A DNA stretch of 64,000 nucleotides from Planctopirus ephydatiae (GTDB lineage Bacteria; Planctomycetota; Planctomycetia; Planctomycetales; Planctomycetaceae). Below are positions 19,098-28,343 of this stretch, one piece after another. Where the stretch lies: assembly GCF_007752345.1 (NCBI RefSeq), contig NZ_CP036299.1, positions 2,939,501 through 3,003,500 of the forward strand, in the 5' to 3' direction. Numbering within the stretch: the first letter of the stretch is position 1; the number at the start of each line of letters is the position of its first letter. Made by a program: the position numbers and the translations under genes. The notes under the pieces were generated by a model that was not told the DNA's origin, made no database searches, and was given only the letters and a program-made list of their open reading frames with translations.

Positions 19098-22000
19098 TCA
19101 GGAATGCATCGCAGCAACTGGATTGTGATTACTCATCGTGGGTGAAGACTCTTCCTCCGAGGTGGCCAGAGGACTTTCAAACCACCGGTAAATCGCTGGC
19201 AACACCAACAATGTCAGTGCCGTACACGTGACCAAACCCCCAATCACCACGGTTGCTAAAGGCCTTTGAACTTCGGCTCCTGCGCTACCAGAGACTGCCA
19301 TAGGCACAAAGCCGAGTGCCCCGCAAATCGCGGTCATGAACACAGGTCTCAATCGATCCATCGCCCCGGTCACCACTGCGGTTCTGGAATCCAGGCCATG
19401 CAGATACAGATGCCGGATATGTTCGATCAACACGACACCGTTCATCACGGCAATGCCAAACAAGGCGATGAAGCCCACGCCTGCCGAGATCGAAAATGGC
19501 ATCCCTCGCAGCCAGAGGGCAAAGATCCCTCCGGTGGCGGCAATGGGCACATTCAGGTAGATCAGCAGAGTCAGTCGCACAGATCCAAAGGTCACGTAGA
19601 GCAGTGAGAATATGAGAAACAGAGCCACCGGTACGGCAACTGCCAGACGCGCAGTAGCCTGCTGCAGATTCTCGAACTGCCCACCCCATTCGAGTGCATA
19701 TCCGGGTGGTAGTTTGATCTGCTGATCGACGATCTTCTGAGCTTCGGCCACAAAGCCACCCAGATCTCGGCCGCGCACATTGCATTGAATGAGTAATCTG
19801 CGACGAATCGAATCTCGACTGATCTCGGAAGGCCCATCTTCCAGCCGGATGTCGGCCAGTTGTGAGACAGGAATCTGCCGACCCTGAGGATCAGAGATTT
19901 TGAGTTCCTTCAGTTGATCGATATCAACCCGCCATTGAGGAGCCAGTCGAACCTGCATCGGGAATCGCTTCTGGCCTTCGAATACTTCGCCGACAGGTAC
20001 GCCCCCCACGGAACTGATCGCAGCCAGCACGTCGCTGGAGTTGATGCCGTAACGGGAAATGGCATCACGGCGGATGATGACTCGCAGGTACGGTAAGCCG
20101 GCAACCTGCTGAGCCTGAACATCGGCCGCTCCTGGAACCTGACTCAGAACCCGGACAATTTTATCTCCTTCGAGTTTGAGTGTATTCAGATCGTCTCCGA
20201 ACAGGCTGAGGCCGATATCGGATCGCACACCCGCCACCAGTTCCTGAACTCGCAGTTCAATCGGTTGAGTGAAGCTGAACGAGTTGCTGGGGACAGATTT
20301 TTCCAGAGCCTCCTGCATCTGTTCAATCAACGTATTTTTCTCAATCGCTTCGGGCCACTCATGAACGGGCTTCATACGAACGAAGACATCAGTCTGATGC
20401 ACACCCATGGGGTCGTTGGCAATCTCGGGACGGCCGGTCTTCGAAATGACCGATTCAACCTGCGGAAACTGGAGCAACGTGCGCTCCATGGCTTTGGTCA
20501 TTTCGATCGAAGCTTCTAAAGAGACGCTCGGTAGGCGTGTGGCTTGAATGGCGATATCGCCTTCATCCAGCTTGGGAACAAACTCCACCCCAAAGCCCAG
20601 CGAAACCAGCACGCTGGCTACAAACAAAAGAACGGCTCCACTGAGCATGAGCACGGGCCGGGCCATCGAAAAATGGAGCATGGGCTCATAGGCGGCTTTC
20701 AACCACCGGACAAGCAACGTTTCTTTCGAACTAATGTTTCGAGCCAGAAAAAGTGAAGCCATCACAGGCATCACAGTCACAGCCAGGATCAATGCGCCGG
20801 TGAGTGCTGACATGAAGGTAAATGCCATGGGCCGGAACATCTTCCCCTCGACACCTTCCAGACTCAGGATGGGCAGGAAGACAATGATCACAATAATTCC
20901 CGCAAACAGAATCGGAGTTCCCACCTCCTTTGCCGATGCGACGAAGACTTCTTTGGGAACTCGCTTGCTCCCCGTGGTCTGCTGGTATCGGCTTGCTGTG
21001 CGGACAGCATTCTCGATCATCACCACGGCACCATCGACAATCACACCGAAGTCAACTGCACCCAGGCTCATCAGGTTGGCTGAGACACCGGCGAGCGACA
21101 TGGCGATCAGTGCAAACATGGCCGAGAGGGGAATTGCCGAGGCCACAATCAGGCCGGCGCGGACATCGCCCAGGAGCAGAAAAAGCATGATCACCACCAG
21201 CAGCACGCCCACGCCGATGTTCTCAGCAATCGTATGGATCGTCTTTTCGACCAACTCCGTCCGGTCGTAGAACGTGTCGATGTAGACACCTTCCGGCAAT
21301 GTTTTTTCGATGGCATGAATCTTTTCTTTAACATCTTCGACAACCTGCCTGGAGTTGCCCCCCATGATCATCATGACCATGCCAGTCACCGCCTCACGGT
21401 TTCCATCACGAGTGACTGCGCCTTGTCTGAGCATGGGGGCGAATTGAACATTGGCAATATCGGAAATGCGAATTGCCGTTCCATCGCTGCGGGCTTCTAA
21501 GACAATCCGGCGAATATCATCCAGTGAAGTAACAAGTCCTTCGCCGCGGATCAGGCGCTGTTCGCTGCCATGAGCAATGTAGCCACCTCCAGCATTGGCG
21601 TTGTTTTCTTCCAGAGCCTGGAAAACTCGATTCAGACTGATGCCATAATTCAACAGTTTGTGGGGATCGACCTGAATCTCATAAGTTTTCAGCTCACCAC
21701 CAAAAGTATTGACCTCGATCACTCCGGGAATGCTGCGAAGCTGAAAGGCAATCTGCCAGTCCAGAATCGTGCGGAGATCCATCAAGCTATGATTGAAGCC
21801 GGGCCTCGAGCGAACTTCGAACTGATAGATTTCACTCATCCCTGTGGCAATGGGCCCCATCTGCGGGTCTCCCATACCTGGTGGAATGTTTTGCCTGGCC
21901 TGGAGCAACCTTTCATTGACCAGATTGCGAGCCCAGTAGATATCCGTGCCATCCTGAAATGCGACGGTGACTGCCGAAAGTCCAATGCGGCTGATCGAGC

Positions 22001-22247
22001 GAATTTCCCGAATGCGGGGCAAGCCGCTCATAGCGTTTTCCACAGGAAACGTAATGAACTGCTCGACCTCGACAGGCCCTAAAGCCGGTGAGACTGTCAG
22101 AATCTGTACCTGGACATTGGTCAGATCGGGGACTGCATCAAGTGGTAGTCTTGATGCGGACACGACACCTGCTCCGAACAAAATGATTGCCAGAAGCATG
22201 ACGATGAAGCGATTTTCCATCGCCCAGGAAATGACATGGTTGACCAT
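19098..22247 (-). CDS. czcA: Heavy-metal efflux RND transporter, CzcA/CusA type
   Basis: 1049 residues, the usual RND pump length. Twelve transmembrane segments are expected, with the first at residues 12-30 and two large periplasmic loops. The fourth membrane segment near residue 398 carries DFGVIVDGAVVMIEN. This fits the HME-RND signature DFGxxxDGAxxxxEN of divalent-cation pumps (Co, Zn, Cd or Ni) better than the copper/silver type. Other family marks are LPLDAVPDLTNVQVQ at the N-terminus, the FEGQKRFPMQVRL loop, and GAEVQRPLATVVIGGL near the C-terminus. It should export metal from the periplasm or cytoplasm by proton antiport, together with the adaptor upstream and the outer membrane channel downstream. 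Confidence 0.96.
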   Translation of the reverse strand: MVNHVISWAMENRFIVMLLAIILFGAGVVSASRLPLDAVPDLTNVQVQILTVSPALGPVEVEQFITFPVENAMSGLPRIREIRSISRIGLSAVTVAFQDGTDIYWARNLVNERLLQARQNIPPGMGDPQMGPIATGMSEIYQFEVRSRPGFNHSLMDLRTILDWQIAFQLRSIPGVIEVNTFGGELKTYEIQVDPHKLLNYGISLNRVFQALEENNANAGGGYIAHGSEQRLIRGEGLVTSLDDIRRIVLEARSDGTAIRISDIANVQFAPMLRQGAVTRDGNREAVTGMVMMIMGGNSRQVVEDVKEKIHAIEKTLPEGVYIDTFYDRTELVEKTIHTIAENIGVGVLLVVIMLFLLLGDVRAGLIVASAIPLSAMFALIAMSLAGVSANLMSLGAVDFGVIVDGAVVMIENAVRTASRYQQTTGSKRVPKEVFVASAKEVGTPILFAGIIVIIVFLPILSLEGVEGKMFRPMAFTFMSALTGALILAVTVMPVMASLFLARNISSKETLLVRWLKAAYEPMLHFSMARPVLMLSGAVLLFVASVLVSLGFGVEFVPKLDEGDIAIQATRLPSVSLEASIEMTKAMERTLLQFPQVESVISKTGRPEIANDPMGVHQTDVFVRMKPVHEWPEAIEKNTLIEQMQEALEKSVPSNSFSFTQPIELRVQELVAGVRSDIGLSLFGDDLNTLKLEGDKIVRVLSQVPGAADVQAQQVAGLPYLRVIIRRDAISRYGINSSDVLAAISSVGGVPVGEVFEGQKRFPMQVRLAPQWRVDIDQLKELKISDPQGRQIPVSQLADIRLEDGPSEISRDSIRRRLLIQCNVRGRDLGGFVAEAQKIVDQQIKLPPGYALEWGGQFENLQQATARLAVAVPVALFLIFSLLYVTFGSVRLTLLIYLNVPIAATGGIFALWLRGMPFSISAGVGFIALFGIAVMNGVVLIEHIRHLYLHGLDSRTAVVTGAMDRLRPVFMTAICGALGFVPMAVSGSAGAEVQRPLATVVIGGLVTCTALTLLVLPAIYRWFESPLATSEEESSPTMSNHNPVAAMHS

Positions 22248-22316
22248 CGAAAGATCCCCGAAGACTGAAGCCCGACTTGTGGCTTCTTATGCATACTTTC
22301 AGATTCGTAGAAAAAG

Positions 22317-23837
22317 CTATTCGCCCAATAGATCCGCCAGCATTCGTGACTTCAGGGCAAAACCACCATCAGTCACCACTTTGTCGCCCTCATTCAGCCC
22401 TGAGAGAATTTCAACCGAAGTGGTGTTTCGACGGCCCGTTTCCACAACACGACGCTCAAACTGATCAGCATCAGCATGGACGAAAACAAAGGTTTTCCCT
22501 TCGTAGTCCTGCAGAGCCGTTAACGGGACTTGCAGGATTTCAAAAGAACTGAGATTGGGCAGTTCGATACTCACGAACATGCCGGGCTTGAGAAGCCCTT
22601 CGGCGTTTTCCGCCATAGCCCGCATCGAAAGCGTTCTGGTGCTCTCCTGCACGACATCGCCCGTGTAGAAGATGGTGGCTTCGAACTGGCGGCCTGGCCA
22701 CGCTTCACTGCGAAGCCGTACTTTTTGATCTTTCAGTTGGGAGAGAATCGGGAGGTGCGATTCGTAGATGTCGGCCGAGACCCACACCGTCGAAAGATCG
22801 GCAATCGTGAGAATTTGCCGTTCGGGCCCCACGCGCTCCATGAGCACGACATCTTTGGAAATCACCGTTCCATCAAAGGGTGCCACCACAGGGTAGTGAG
22901 CCAAAACTTCACCCATTTCGGAAGGATCGATGTCTTTCAGATCGTGATCGGTAAAGCCCAGTATTTTCAAATTGGTTTCTGCCACAGCGATCGTGGTCTG
23001 CAGCTCTTTGACGGATTGCGTCGAAAGCCGGGATGCCTGAATGACATCCTGCGATGTCTGTTCGAGCAGTGACTGTAGGATCGCCTTTGTGGCTTTACCA
23101 TCGGATTCCGCATCGAGCAGTTGTTTGGCGGGGACAGCACCTGTTCCAGAAAGTGGTGCCAATCGTTGGGTTTGAGTTTGAGCTTTGATCGAAGCCAGAT
23201 AGGCATTCATGAGAGTTTGCCGATGCTCTCCCATGGTTCGTTCTTTGAGAGCCGTTTCAATATTTTCAATGGCGGCTTCGGCACGAATCATTTCGATGAG
23301 AGACAAGGTGTTTTGACTGATCTCCTGAGCCCAGCGATCCCGAGCCATGGCAAATTCGAGCTTCAAACGATCCTGAAAGAGCTGCAGTTTTCCTTGGCCG
23401 ACTTCTTTACTTTGGACTACCACCAGAAGATCCCCCTGGTGAACTTTCTGGCCAAATCTCACGCGCACATCGTCGACTCGCCCTTCGACGAGTGGAAAGA
23501 CATGGGCCAGTTTGTCTTCATTCAGTGAGATTTTGCCGGTCAGAGTGATGGCTTCATCAAGCGGGCCTTTTTGCACAGATCCAATCACCAGGCCAGCCGC
23601 TTTCCACATCTCCTGGGGGAAATCGACCTGTGAGATTTCTGGAGCTTCTCCAGCAGGCTCAGTGTTCGATTTGTGGTTAGGCAGATCTGATTTTGCGTGG
23701 GTCTCGGGCTTTTGTAAGACCAGGTTTCGCAGCCTAGGAGATAGAACGAACGCAGCAATTCCCAGAGCAACGATGAGAACTGCCATCATCGCAGCTGTTT
23801 TTTGATTGAGCCAGACAGACGTAGACATGGAAGACAT
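22317..23837 (-). CDS. czcB: RND efflux periplasmic adaptor, CzcB/CusB type
   Basis: 506 residues from the ATG at 23837. The open frame continues to 23930, but the region before residue 32 is not protein-like. A membrane anchor or signal (AAMMAVLIVALGIAAFVL) is near the N-terminus. Next come a biotinyl-lipoyl-like half motif (VFPLVEGRVDDVRVRFGQKVHQGDLLVVV), which I describe here only by its start VFPLVEGRVDDV, then a long helical hairpin of about 150 residues. The second lipoyl half (YPVVAPFDGTVISKD), a beta-barrel domain, and a membrane-proximal domain with EGDKVVTDGGFALKSRM end the protein. It links the CzcA pump to the outer membrane channel and is 69 bases upstream of the pump gene. Confidence 0.93.
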   Translation of the reverse strand: MSSMSTSVWLNQKTAAMMAVLIVALGIAAFVLSPRLRNLVLQKPETHAKSDLPNHKSNTEPAGEAPEISQVDFPQEMWKAAGLVIGSVQKGPLDEAITLTGKISLNEDKLAHVFPLVEGRVDDVRVRFGQKVHQGDLLVVVQSKEVGQGKLQLFQDRLKLEFAMARDRWAQEISQNTLSLIEMIRAEAAIENIETALKERTMGEHRQTLMNAYLASIKAQTQTQRLAPLSGTGAVPAKQLLDAESDGKATKAILQSLLEQTSQDVIQASRLSTQSVKELQTTIAVAETNLKILGFTDHDLKDIDPSEMGEVLAHYPVVAPFDGTVISKDVVLMERVGPERQILTIADLSTVWVSADIYESHLPILSQLKDQKVRLRSEAWPGRQFEATIFYTGDVVQESTRTLSMRAMAENAEGLLKPGMFVSIELPNLSSFEILQVPLTALQDYEGKTFVFVHADADQFERRVVETGRRNTTSVEILSGLNEGDKVVTDGGFALKSRMLADLLGE

Positions 23838-24228
23838 TCCCAATAAAAATTCACCAGACGAAGTTAATTGTCTTGTCGATCCATCAAGTCCGGACGGGCT
23901 GTTCGCCCGGGATGTCGAATTCAGATCCATCTGTCAGATCACTCAGGGCTAAGCTCACGAGGTGCTGTGCGCAGCACTCCATCGGGAACTCGCGGAAGAG
24001 TCCTGCCTGTTACGGCAAACGTGGGCCAAGGCCAGGTCAACGAAGCGTTCGAAAAGAATCGCGGACAACAGTTGCATGGCATGTGCACGATTGCAGCACT
24101 GCTCATTCAGCCAGGCTGAATACTGCCTGACTGAATGAAGAAGACATGCGGAAGAGCAGCACGCTGTTCAATCTGCCAAGTCGAGATCTATGGAAAGTCG
24201 CTGTGGACATCGAGGGATGTCGAGATCA
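23838..24228. other. Intergenic region of the efflux operon with a structured spacer
   Basis: About 390 bases separate the His-rich protein gene from the adaptor gene. No convincing frame is seen: a 40-codon minus strand frame starts near 24078 but lacks family features. The notable content is the palindrome at 24104-24137. The spacing is long for an operon and could hold an internal promoter. Confidence 0.4.
24104..24137. repeat. Nested palindromes inside the metal efflux operon
   Basis: An outer inverted repeat CATTCAG (24104-24110) and CTGAATG (24131-24137) encloses an inner 15-base palindrome, TTCAGCC-A-GGCTGAA (24106-24120). The same CATTCAG half-site takes part in both. The inner palindrome with a single central base looks like the binding site of a dimeric regulator; the outer one could form an RNA hairpin. 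It lies between the His-rich gene and the adaptor gene. Confidence 0.45.
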
Positions 24229-24687
24229 TCAGCAGTTTAATCGTGCGACGATGGCGACTTGTACCGGAGAATGGCCGACATTCCGGAGGGCTGTCAGTTG
24301 CCGATAGCACCCATTACCCGAGAAAAGGCCCAGGTGACAGATCAGATCATGCATCTGTAAATGACCAGGCCAGATTGGCACGGCGGGGATTAATCCTGCC
24401 GAGTCCGAGATTCGTTCCGTCACAACGCAGGGCAGGAGTTGCTGGATTGACGGATGAGGCACCGGAGTTTCACCTTCAGCTTCCAGAGGGAAACCGAAGT
24501 GCCAATGAAAACCGAGTTGTCCGGCATGAGCATCGCCACCGTGATACCGGGCGATATGCTCGGCGGCTCCAGCCACTCCATGATCGTGAGAATGCCCCCA
24601 TCCCGCCTGGGACAAAAGTGCCCCGAGGATCAGGTAAACCTTAAGCAAGGTCGCTGCTGACGATCGATGATGGCAGATGGCTCTCAC
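24229..24687 (-). CDS. Small secreted histidine-rich protein, putative metal binding
   Basis: 152 residues from a GTG at 24687, chosen because an AAGGAG lies 11 bases upstream; a TTG at 24753 is also in frame. After a signal-like segment (TLLKVYLILGALLSQAGWG) the chain opens with GHSHDHG and continues with many histidines: HIARYHGGDAH, FHWHFGF, then spaced His in the C-terminal half. Such small His-rich proteins commonly stand at the head of planctomycete heavy-metal RND operons, and a periplasmic metal-binding or sensing role is likely but unproved. The C-terminal about 60 residues look less constrained, so the true end could be earlier if a sequencing frameshift exists. Confidence 0.6.
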   Translation of the reverse strand: MRAICHHRSSAATLLKVYLILGALLSQAGWGHSHDHGVAGAAEHIARYHGGDAHAGQLGFHWHFGFPLEAEGETPVPHPSIQQLLPCVVTERISDSAGLIPAVPIWPGHLQMHDLICHLGLFSGNGCYRQLTALRNVGHSPVQVAIVARLNC

Positions 24688-24698
24688 GACCTGAATAG

Positions 24699-24704
24699 CT
24701 CCTT
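24699..24704 (-). promoter_or_regulatory. Ribosome binding site deciding the His-rich protein start
   Basis: AAGGAG on the minus strand, 11 bases before the GTG at 24687. It supports translation from this GTG and not from the upstream TTG at 24753. Confidence 0.5.
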
Positions 24705-24753
24705 CAAGTTCAATACGTGATTCACTGTAGAAATCGAATACCGGTGTCGTCAA

Positions 24754-25159
24754 TCTCCAATTGAAATTCTGATGGAATGTCAGCCGAATCGATTTTCGGT
24801 GGCATTAGACAACCATGCCAATATAAAGAAGTGATCTTTGTTGACCAGACGAGATGCCTGGAGCCTGACTCCTGAGTGAAATTTCTCCTGCTGTCGATGT
24901 CGCAAGGATAGCATGCATGGCTCTCTGTACCTGTTCGGCAGAATCAATCACTCACACTGTCAATCCAAGACTGCCTGGCTTGATCCGAATGCGATTGTCT
25001 TCCCACCTGAGAAACAGATTCAATGATAAAACTTGTTACAGTCAGTCATCTGCGATGTCGTACCAATGCCGATTCTGAAGCATGGCCAAGCATGTCGGAT
25101 AACAGACTGTTTCGATGGGCGACAGGAAGGCATCTTGAGATTCAGTAAGCTAAGGAGTC
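24754..25159. other. Divergent intergenic region between efflux operon and birA
   Basis: About 400 bases without a protein-like frame. It must contain the promoter of the metal efflux operon (leftward) and of birA (rightward). A strong birA ribosome binding site AAGGAG is at 25152-25157, unusually close (2 bases) to the ATG. No operator palindrome was recognised. Confidence 0.45.
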
Positions 25160-26029
25160 ATGTTGGATTTTCGAACGGAGGCCCCAGAGTGGCGAGAAAA
25201 GCTTTTGAGTGAGACCCCGCTGAAAGAAGTGGAGATCTGGGAATCTTTGCCTTCGACAAATACCAGATCACTCGAGATTGCTCGCGATCCTGACTTGAAA
25301 ACACCGGCCCTGGTGTGGGCTCTGGAGCAGACAGCAGGGCGGGGCAGGGCAGGGAAGACCTGGCTCAGCAGCACGGGGTCGTTGACCTTATCGCTGATTG
25401 TGGAAATTGACACACGTTTGTTGGCGCGACGTGACTGGTTCTATCTGGCACTCAAAAGCGGCATGGCCGTTTGCGATACCATTCGCTCTTTTTGCCCGAC
25501 AGGTGCGATTGGAGTGAAATGGCCCAATGATGTTTTCGTGGGTGATCAGAAAATTGCAGGGGTGCTTGTCGAAACTCCCAGCCAGACGCAACTTCTTGAA
25601 AATCAACATGCTCAGCGTGTGGTGATCGGGATCGGCGTGAATGTGAATAACGACATCTCAGATGTCGCCCGAAAGTCGCTGGATCGAGAAGCTGTCAGTT
25701 TACAGCAACTCTTCCCGTTTGAAGCCGTGGCGTTAATCACGTTTACCACCGAGCTTTCAAGACGAGTCCTTCGGGAACTGACCACCTTTTCCGAAGAGAA
25801 GACGATTTCTGATCGCTGGGGCGAATACTGTTTGCTCACGGGCCAACTGGTGGAGTGGCAGACTTTTGAGCAGGAATGCGACCCCGCAGTTCATACGGGT
25901 ATTTGCCTGGGGATTGCATCGGGTGGCGAACTGCGAATTCAGAAACCAGATGGATCAGAAGTACTGGCCAATCGGGGCTCGATCAGGTGGCTTCCCCGAG
26001 TCAACACTGTTCGCAAGAAACGCTTTTGA
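25160..26029 (+). CDS. birA: Biotin--[acetyl-CoA carboxylase] ligase, lacking the DNA-binding domain
   Basis: 289 residues. It activates biotin with ATP and attaches it to the carboxyl carrier protein of acetyl-CoA carboxylase. The biotin protein ligase catalytic domain is clear: an SLPSTNT substrate loop near residue 31, the biotinyl-AMP loop QTAGRGRAGKTW near residue 58, KWPNDVFVGDQKIAGVLVE near 120, and GIGVNVNN near 158. The C-terminal domain is small. The N-terminal helix-turn-helix of E. coli BirA is absent, so this is a group I ligase that should not act as a repressor. It is transcribed away from the metal efflux operon and is probably monocistronic. Confidence 0.95.
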   Translation: MLDFRTEAPEWREKLLSETPLKEVEIWESLPSTNTRSLEIARDPDLKTPALVWALEQTAGRGRAGKTWLSSTGSLTLSLIVEIDTRLLARRDWFYLALKSGMAVCDTIRSFCPTGAIGVKWPNDVFVGDQKIAGVLVETPSQTQLLENQHAQRVVIGIGVNVNNDISDVARKSLDREAVSLQQLFPFEAVALITFTTELSRRVLRELTTFSEEKTISDRWGEYCLLTGQLVEWQTFEQECDPAVHTGICLGIASGGELRIQKPDGSEVLANRGSIRWLPRVNTVRKKRF

Positions 26030-26107
26030 AGTGAGAAAACAGAGGCACACCAAAATTTCGCCGAAAGGGCTTTAATATTTCTGGAGAAAGTGCGATAAAA
26101 CCTGAGG

Positions 26108-26131
26108 TTGCGGAAGTACGGTCTTCCGCAA
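26108..26131. repeat. 9-bp perfect hairpin after birA
   Basis: TTGCGGAAG at 26108-26116 pairs with CTTCCGCAA at 26123-26131 around a 6-base loop, about 80 bases past the birA stop. It lacks a T-run. It could end birA transcription with Rho or form part of the leader of the RRM gene. Confidence 0.4.
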
Positions 26132-26397
26132 CGGGAAGACGATGAACGAAGCGGCTGGTTCATGAGTTGGTTTGATGGGCCGAAAGGTCCAGCAAAATTT
26201 AACGAGTGTTCGCTCCGCAAGCTTTGAACGCGTATCGATGCAAGGCCTCAGTTTTTGCTCGGTTGGGTCGAGAAAAGACAGTTTCCAAGCGAACGAGTCG
26301 GCGATCTGGTTTGCAGTCAATCTGAATCTTCCATATCTCCCCGCAACTTCGCGGTGAGGTCAATGAACTGTCTGTTGAGTTTTGAGTATCTGTTCGG

Positions 26398-26414
26398 GAA
26401 CCCCCCAGGGGTTC
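26398..26414 (+). promoter_or_regulatory. Hairpin directly upstream of the RRM gene ribosome binding site
   Basis: GAACCCC (26398-26404) pairs with GGGGTTC (26408-26414) around a 3-base loop. The RRM gene Shine-Dalgarno AAGGAAG begins 4 bases later. A stable GC hairpin in this position could control access of ribosomes, fitting the temperature-regulated leaders known for bacterial RNA-binding and cold-shock genes. The link is inference. Confidence 0.4.
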
Positions 26415-26427
26415 GCAAAGGAAGACT

Positions 26428-26871
26428 ATGGCCAAGAATTTGTATGTTGGAAACCTGCCTTACGGCACGACTGCAGACGATCTGCGAGAAGCATTTTCCG
26501 AGCATGGCACGGTAACGCGAGCGCAGGTGGTATCGGATCGCGAAACTGGTCGTTCACGCGGATTTGGTTTTGTTGAAATGAGTGATGGTGCTGAGCGCGC
26601 CGTAGAAGCCATGAATGGTGCAGAATTCCAGGGCCGCACCCTGACTGTGAATGAAGCCCGTCCACGCGAAGAGCGGGGTGGTGGTGGCGGTGGTGGTTAC
26701 GGCGGCGGTGGTGGAGGTGGTTACGGTGGCGGCGGCGGCGGCGGTCGTCCTCGTAGTGGCGGCGGTGGTGGTTATGGCGGCGGTGGCGGCGGCTACGGCA
26801 GCGGTGGTGGAGGTGGTGGTTATGGTGGCGGCGGCGGTGGCTACGGCGGTGGTGGTGGCGGTCGCTACTAA
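26428..26871 (+). CDS. Glycine-rich RNA-binding protein with one RRM domain
   Basis: 147 residues. One RNA recognition motif fills residues 3-80: RNP2 is LYVGNL (5-10) and RNP1 is RGFGFVEM (44-51), with the aromatic residues that stack on RNA bases. From about residue 83 to the end the chain is almost pure glycine with Tyr and some Arg ([12 protein letters not shown] type repeats), encoded by GGT/GGC codons. This layout matches cyanobacterial Rbp and plant glycine-rich proteins; known members bind single-stranded RNA, and several are cold-induced. The gene has a good Shine-Dalgarno, a hairpin in its leader and a strong terminator about 155 bases after the stop, so it is a single-gene unit. 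Confidence 0.95.
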   Translation: MAKNLYVGNLPYGTTADDLREAFSEHGTVTRAQVVSDRETGRSRGFGFVEMSDGAERAVEAMNGAEFQGRTLTVNEARPREERGGGGGGGYGGGGGGGYGGGGGGGRPRSGGGGGYGGGGGGYGSGGGGGGYGGGGGGYGGGGGGRY

Positions 26872-27025
26872 ACCCGCAATCGGACGCCCAATCGCTTCAT
26901 CAAAACAACTTTGAAAATGCCCTGTTCCAAACGGCAGATTCAACCCTAATCGTTTTCGCACGCAATCTCATTCACGCATTTCTCTGAATGAAACTGATCC
27001 TTTGCTGGATCCTTGATGATCTTCG

Positions 27026-27063
27026 AAAGCCCGCTACCAACCCAACTGGTAGTGGGCTTTTTC
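27026..27063 (+). terminator. Strong intrinsic terminator after the RRM gene
   Basis: AAAGCCCGCTACCA (27026-27039) pairs with TGGTAGTGGGCTTT (27047-27060) with one G-U pair, a 7-base loop, and T residues running on to 27062. This is a textbook Rho-independent terminator. It is nearly symmetric (A-run before, T-run after), so it may act in both directions. Confidence 0.9.
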
Positions 27064-27170
27064 TATCTCGCGGTTCTCTAGTCTCAAGAAACGCCTGTCG
27101 ATCCCGCCCATCCGCATCAACATCTTGTGCGTTTTATGAGCTATTCAAAACAACTCTCGGAGGAATCCTC

Positions 27171-27199
27171 TTGCGCATTTTGCACCGAGGCACTATAAC
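27171..27199 (+). promoter_or_regulatory. Possible sigma-70 type promoter for the rhomboid gene
   Basis: TTGCGC (27171-27176) and TATAAC (27194-27199) are spaced by 17 bases and lie about 135 bases before the rhomboid start, between the RRM terminator and the gene. The match to a consensus is moderate, and planctomycete promoters are poorly known. Confidence 0.35.
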
Positions 27200-27333
27200 T
27201 TCATGTAGAATTCAAAACGGTTGAGATCTATCAACAGAGCGGATTTGAGTCTTTGGGATTGATGGGTCACGTTGATATCGGCATGTGGAATGAATGCTGA
27301 ATCAGCGTGCTGGGAAGCAGGACGGAAGACAAT

Positions 27334-28224
27334 ATGGGCTTGGGTTCACGCGATTACTTTCGCGATGGTGATGGCGACATGGAGTGGAACTCCGATGCCC
27401 CTGCGGTCCGCATCATCATCATCACCACACTGGTCGCCCTGATTCTTCAACTCGTCTGGACAGTACCGGTACCCGGAGGGCTTGATCGAGAATCTTTACT
27501 TGACCGCTGGCTCCAGATGGATACGTCGGCTGTACTTTCAGGTCAGATCTGGCGGCTCGTCACCTATGCTTTCCTTCACGGCCTGAGTCCCTGGCACTTC
27601 ATTTTCAACATGCTCTTTCTGTGGTGGTTCGGCCCCACACTCGAACGCATGTACGGCACGCGGGAATTCATTGCATTCTATCTCTCCGCTGCAGTTGCAG
27701 CCGCACTGGGTGGCGTGGCGTGGGATCTCAGCATGCAGGATTCCAGCAAGATTGTGGGAGCTTCCGGAGCCGTTCTGGCGACAACAATGCTCTACACAAT
27801 GCACTTTCCCAGGCAGCCGATTGGCCTCTTTTTTGGTCTGCTGACAGTGGAAATGCGCGTCCTCATGGCCTTTCTCGTATTCCTCGACGGCTTCTATGCA
27901 CTGGCTCAATGGGGCGGACGCATGGGAGGGACAGGGGTCGCCCATCCGGCTCACCTGTTGGGTGTGGCGTTTGGTTGGGCCTATTTTCACTTCAACTGGA
28001 AGATCACCGGGCTGCTGAACATCTTCGAAAGCCTGCAGGAACGCTGGAAAGTCTACCGTGCCCGCAAGCGACTCAAAGTTTTCTCTCCCGAACCCAGTTC
28101 ACCTCTGGAAGAAGATGTGGATCGCATTCTCGCGAAAATCCACGAGCAGGGAGAAGCTTCTCTCACCCCCAAAGAGCGTGAAATTCTCACAAAAGCTTCC
28201 CGGGCTTATCGTGAACGCCGCTGA
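27334..28224 (+). CDS. Rhomboid family intramembrane serine protease
   Basis: 296 residues from the ATG at 27334, preceded by ACGGAAGAC; an in-frame GTG lies nine codons upstream. Six membrane segments are expected. Seen are the first segment IIIITTLVALILQLVWTV, the L1-loop region QIWRLVTYAFLHG, HFIFNMLFLWWFGP with the oxyanion-type His/Asn, the catalytic Ser in VGASGAVLA, and the catalytic His in HPAHLLGVAFGW. The family cleaves membrane proteins within or near their transmembrane helices. The cytosolic C-terminus (about 70 residues, DVDRILAKIHEQGEASLTPKE) is a conserved tail found after many bacterial rhomboids. It is upstream of tRNA-Arg and separated from it by about 120 bases. Confidence 0.93.
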   Translation: MGLGSRDYFRDGDGDMEWNSDAPAVRIIIITTLVALILQLVWTVPVPGGLDRESLLDRWLQMDTSAVLSGQIWRLVTYAFLHGLSPWHFIFNMLFLWWFGPTLERMYGTREFIAFYLSAAVAAALGGVAWDLSMQDSSKIVGASGAVLATTMLYTMHFPRQPIGLFFGLLTVEMRVLMAFLVFLDGFYALAQWGGRMGGTGVAHPAHLLGVAFGWAYFHFNWKITGLLNIFESLQERWKVYRARKRLKVFSPEPSSPLEEDVDRILAKIHEQGEASLTPKEREILTKASRAYRERR

Positions 28225-28343
28225 TGGTGTTACGATTCAGGCATCAGATTCACGAATCCCGATCCAGCACATCATTAAACTCCCCCTCATTTGCGAAACA
28301 GGCGATCTGCCGCATAACATCACTGTTCTCCAAAGTGTTCCAT

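Noticed and set aside
26680-26870. Repeat tract considered as CRISPR or DNA repeat
   Set aside because: The repetition comes from glycine and tyrosine codons in frame; units are irregular and there are no spacers.
26651-26914. Val/Ala-rich open frame on the + strand
   Set aside because: Out-of-frame reading of the same glycine repeat tract.
26554-26961. Thr/Ala-rich open frame on the - strand
   Set aside because: It is the complement of the glycine codon repeats of the RRM protein.
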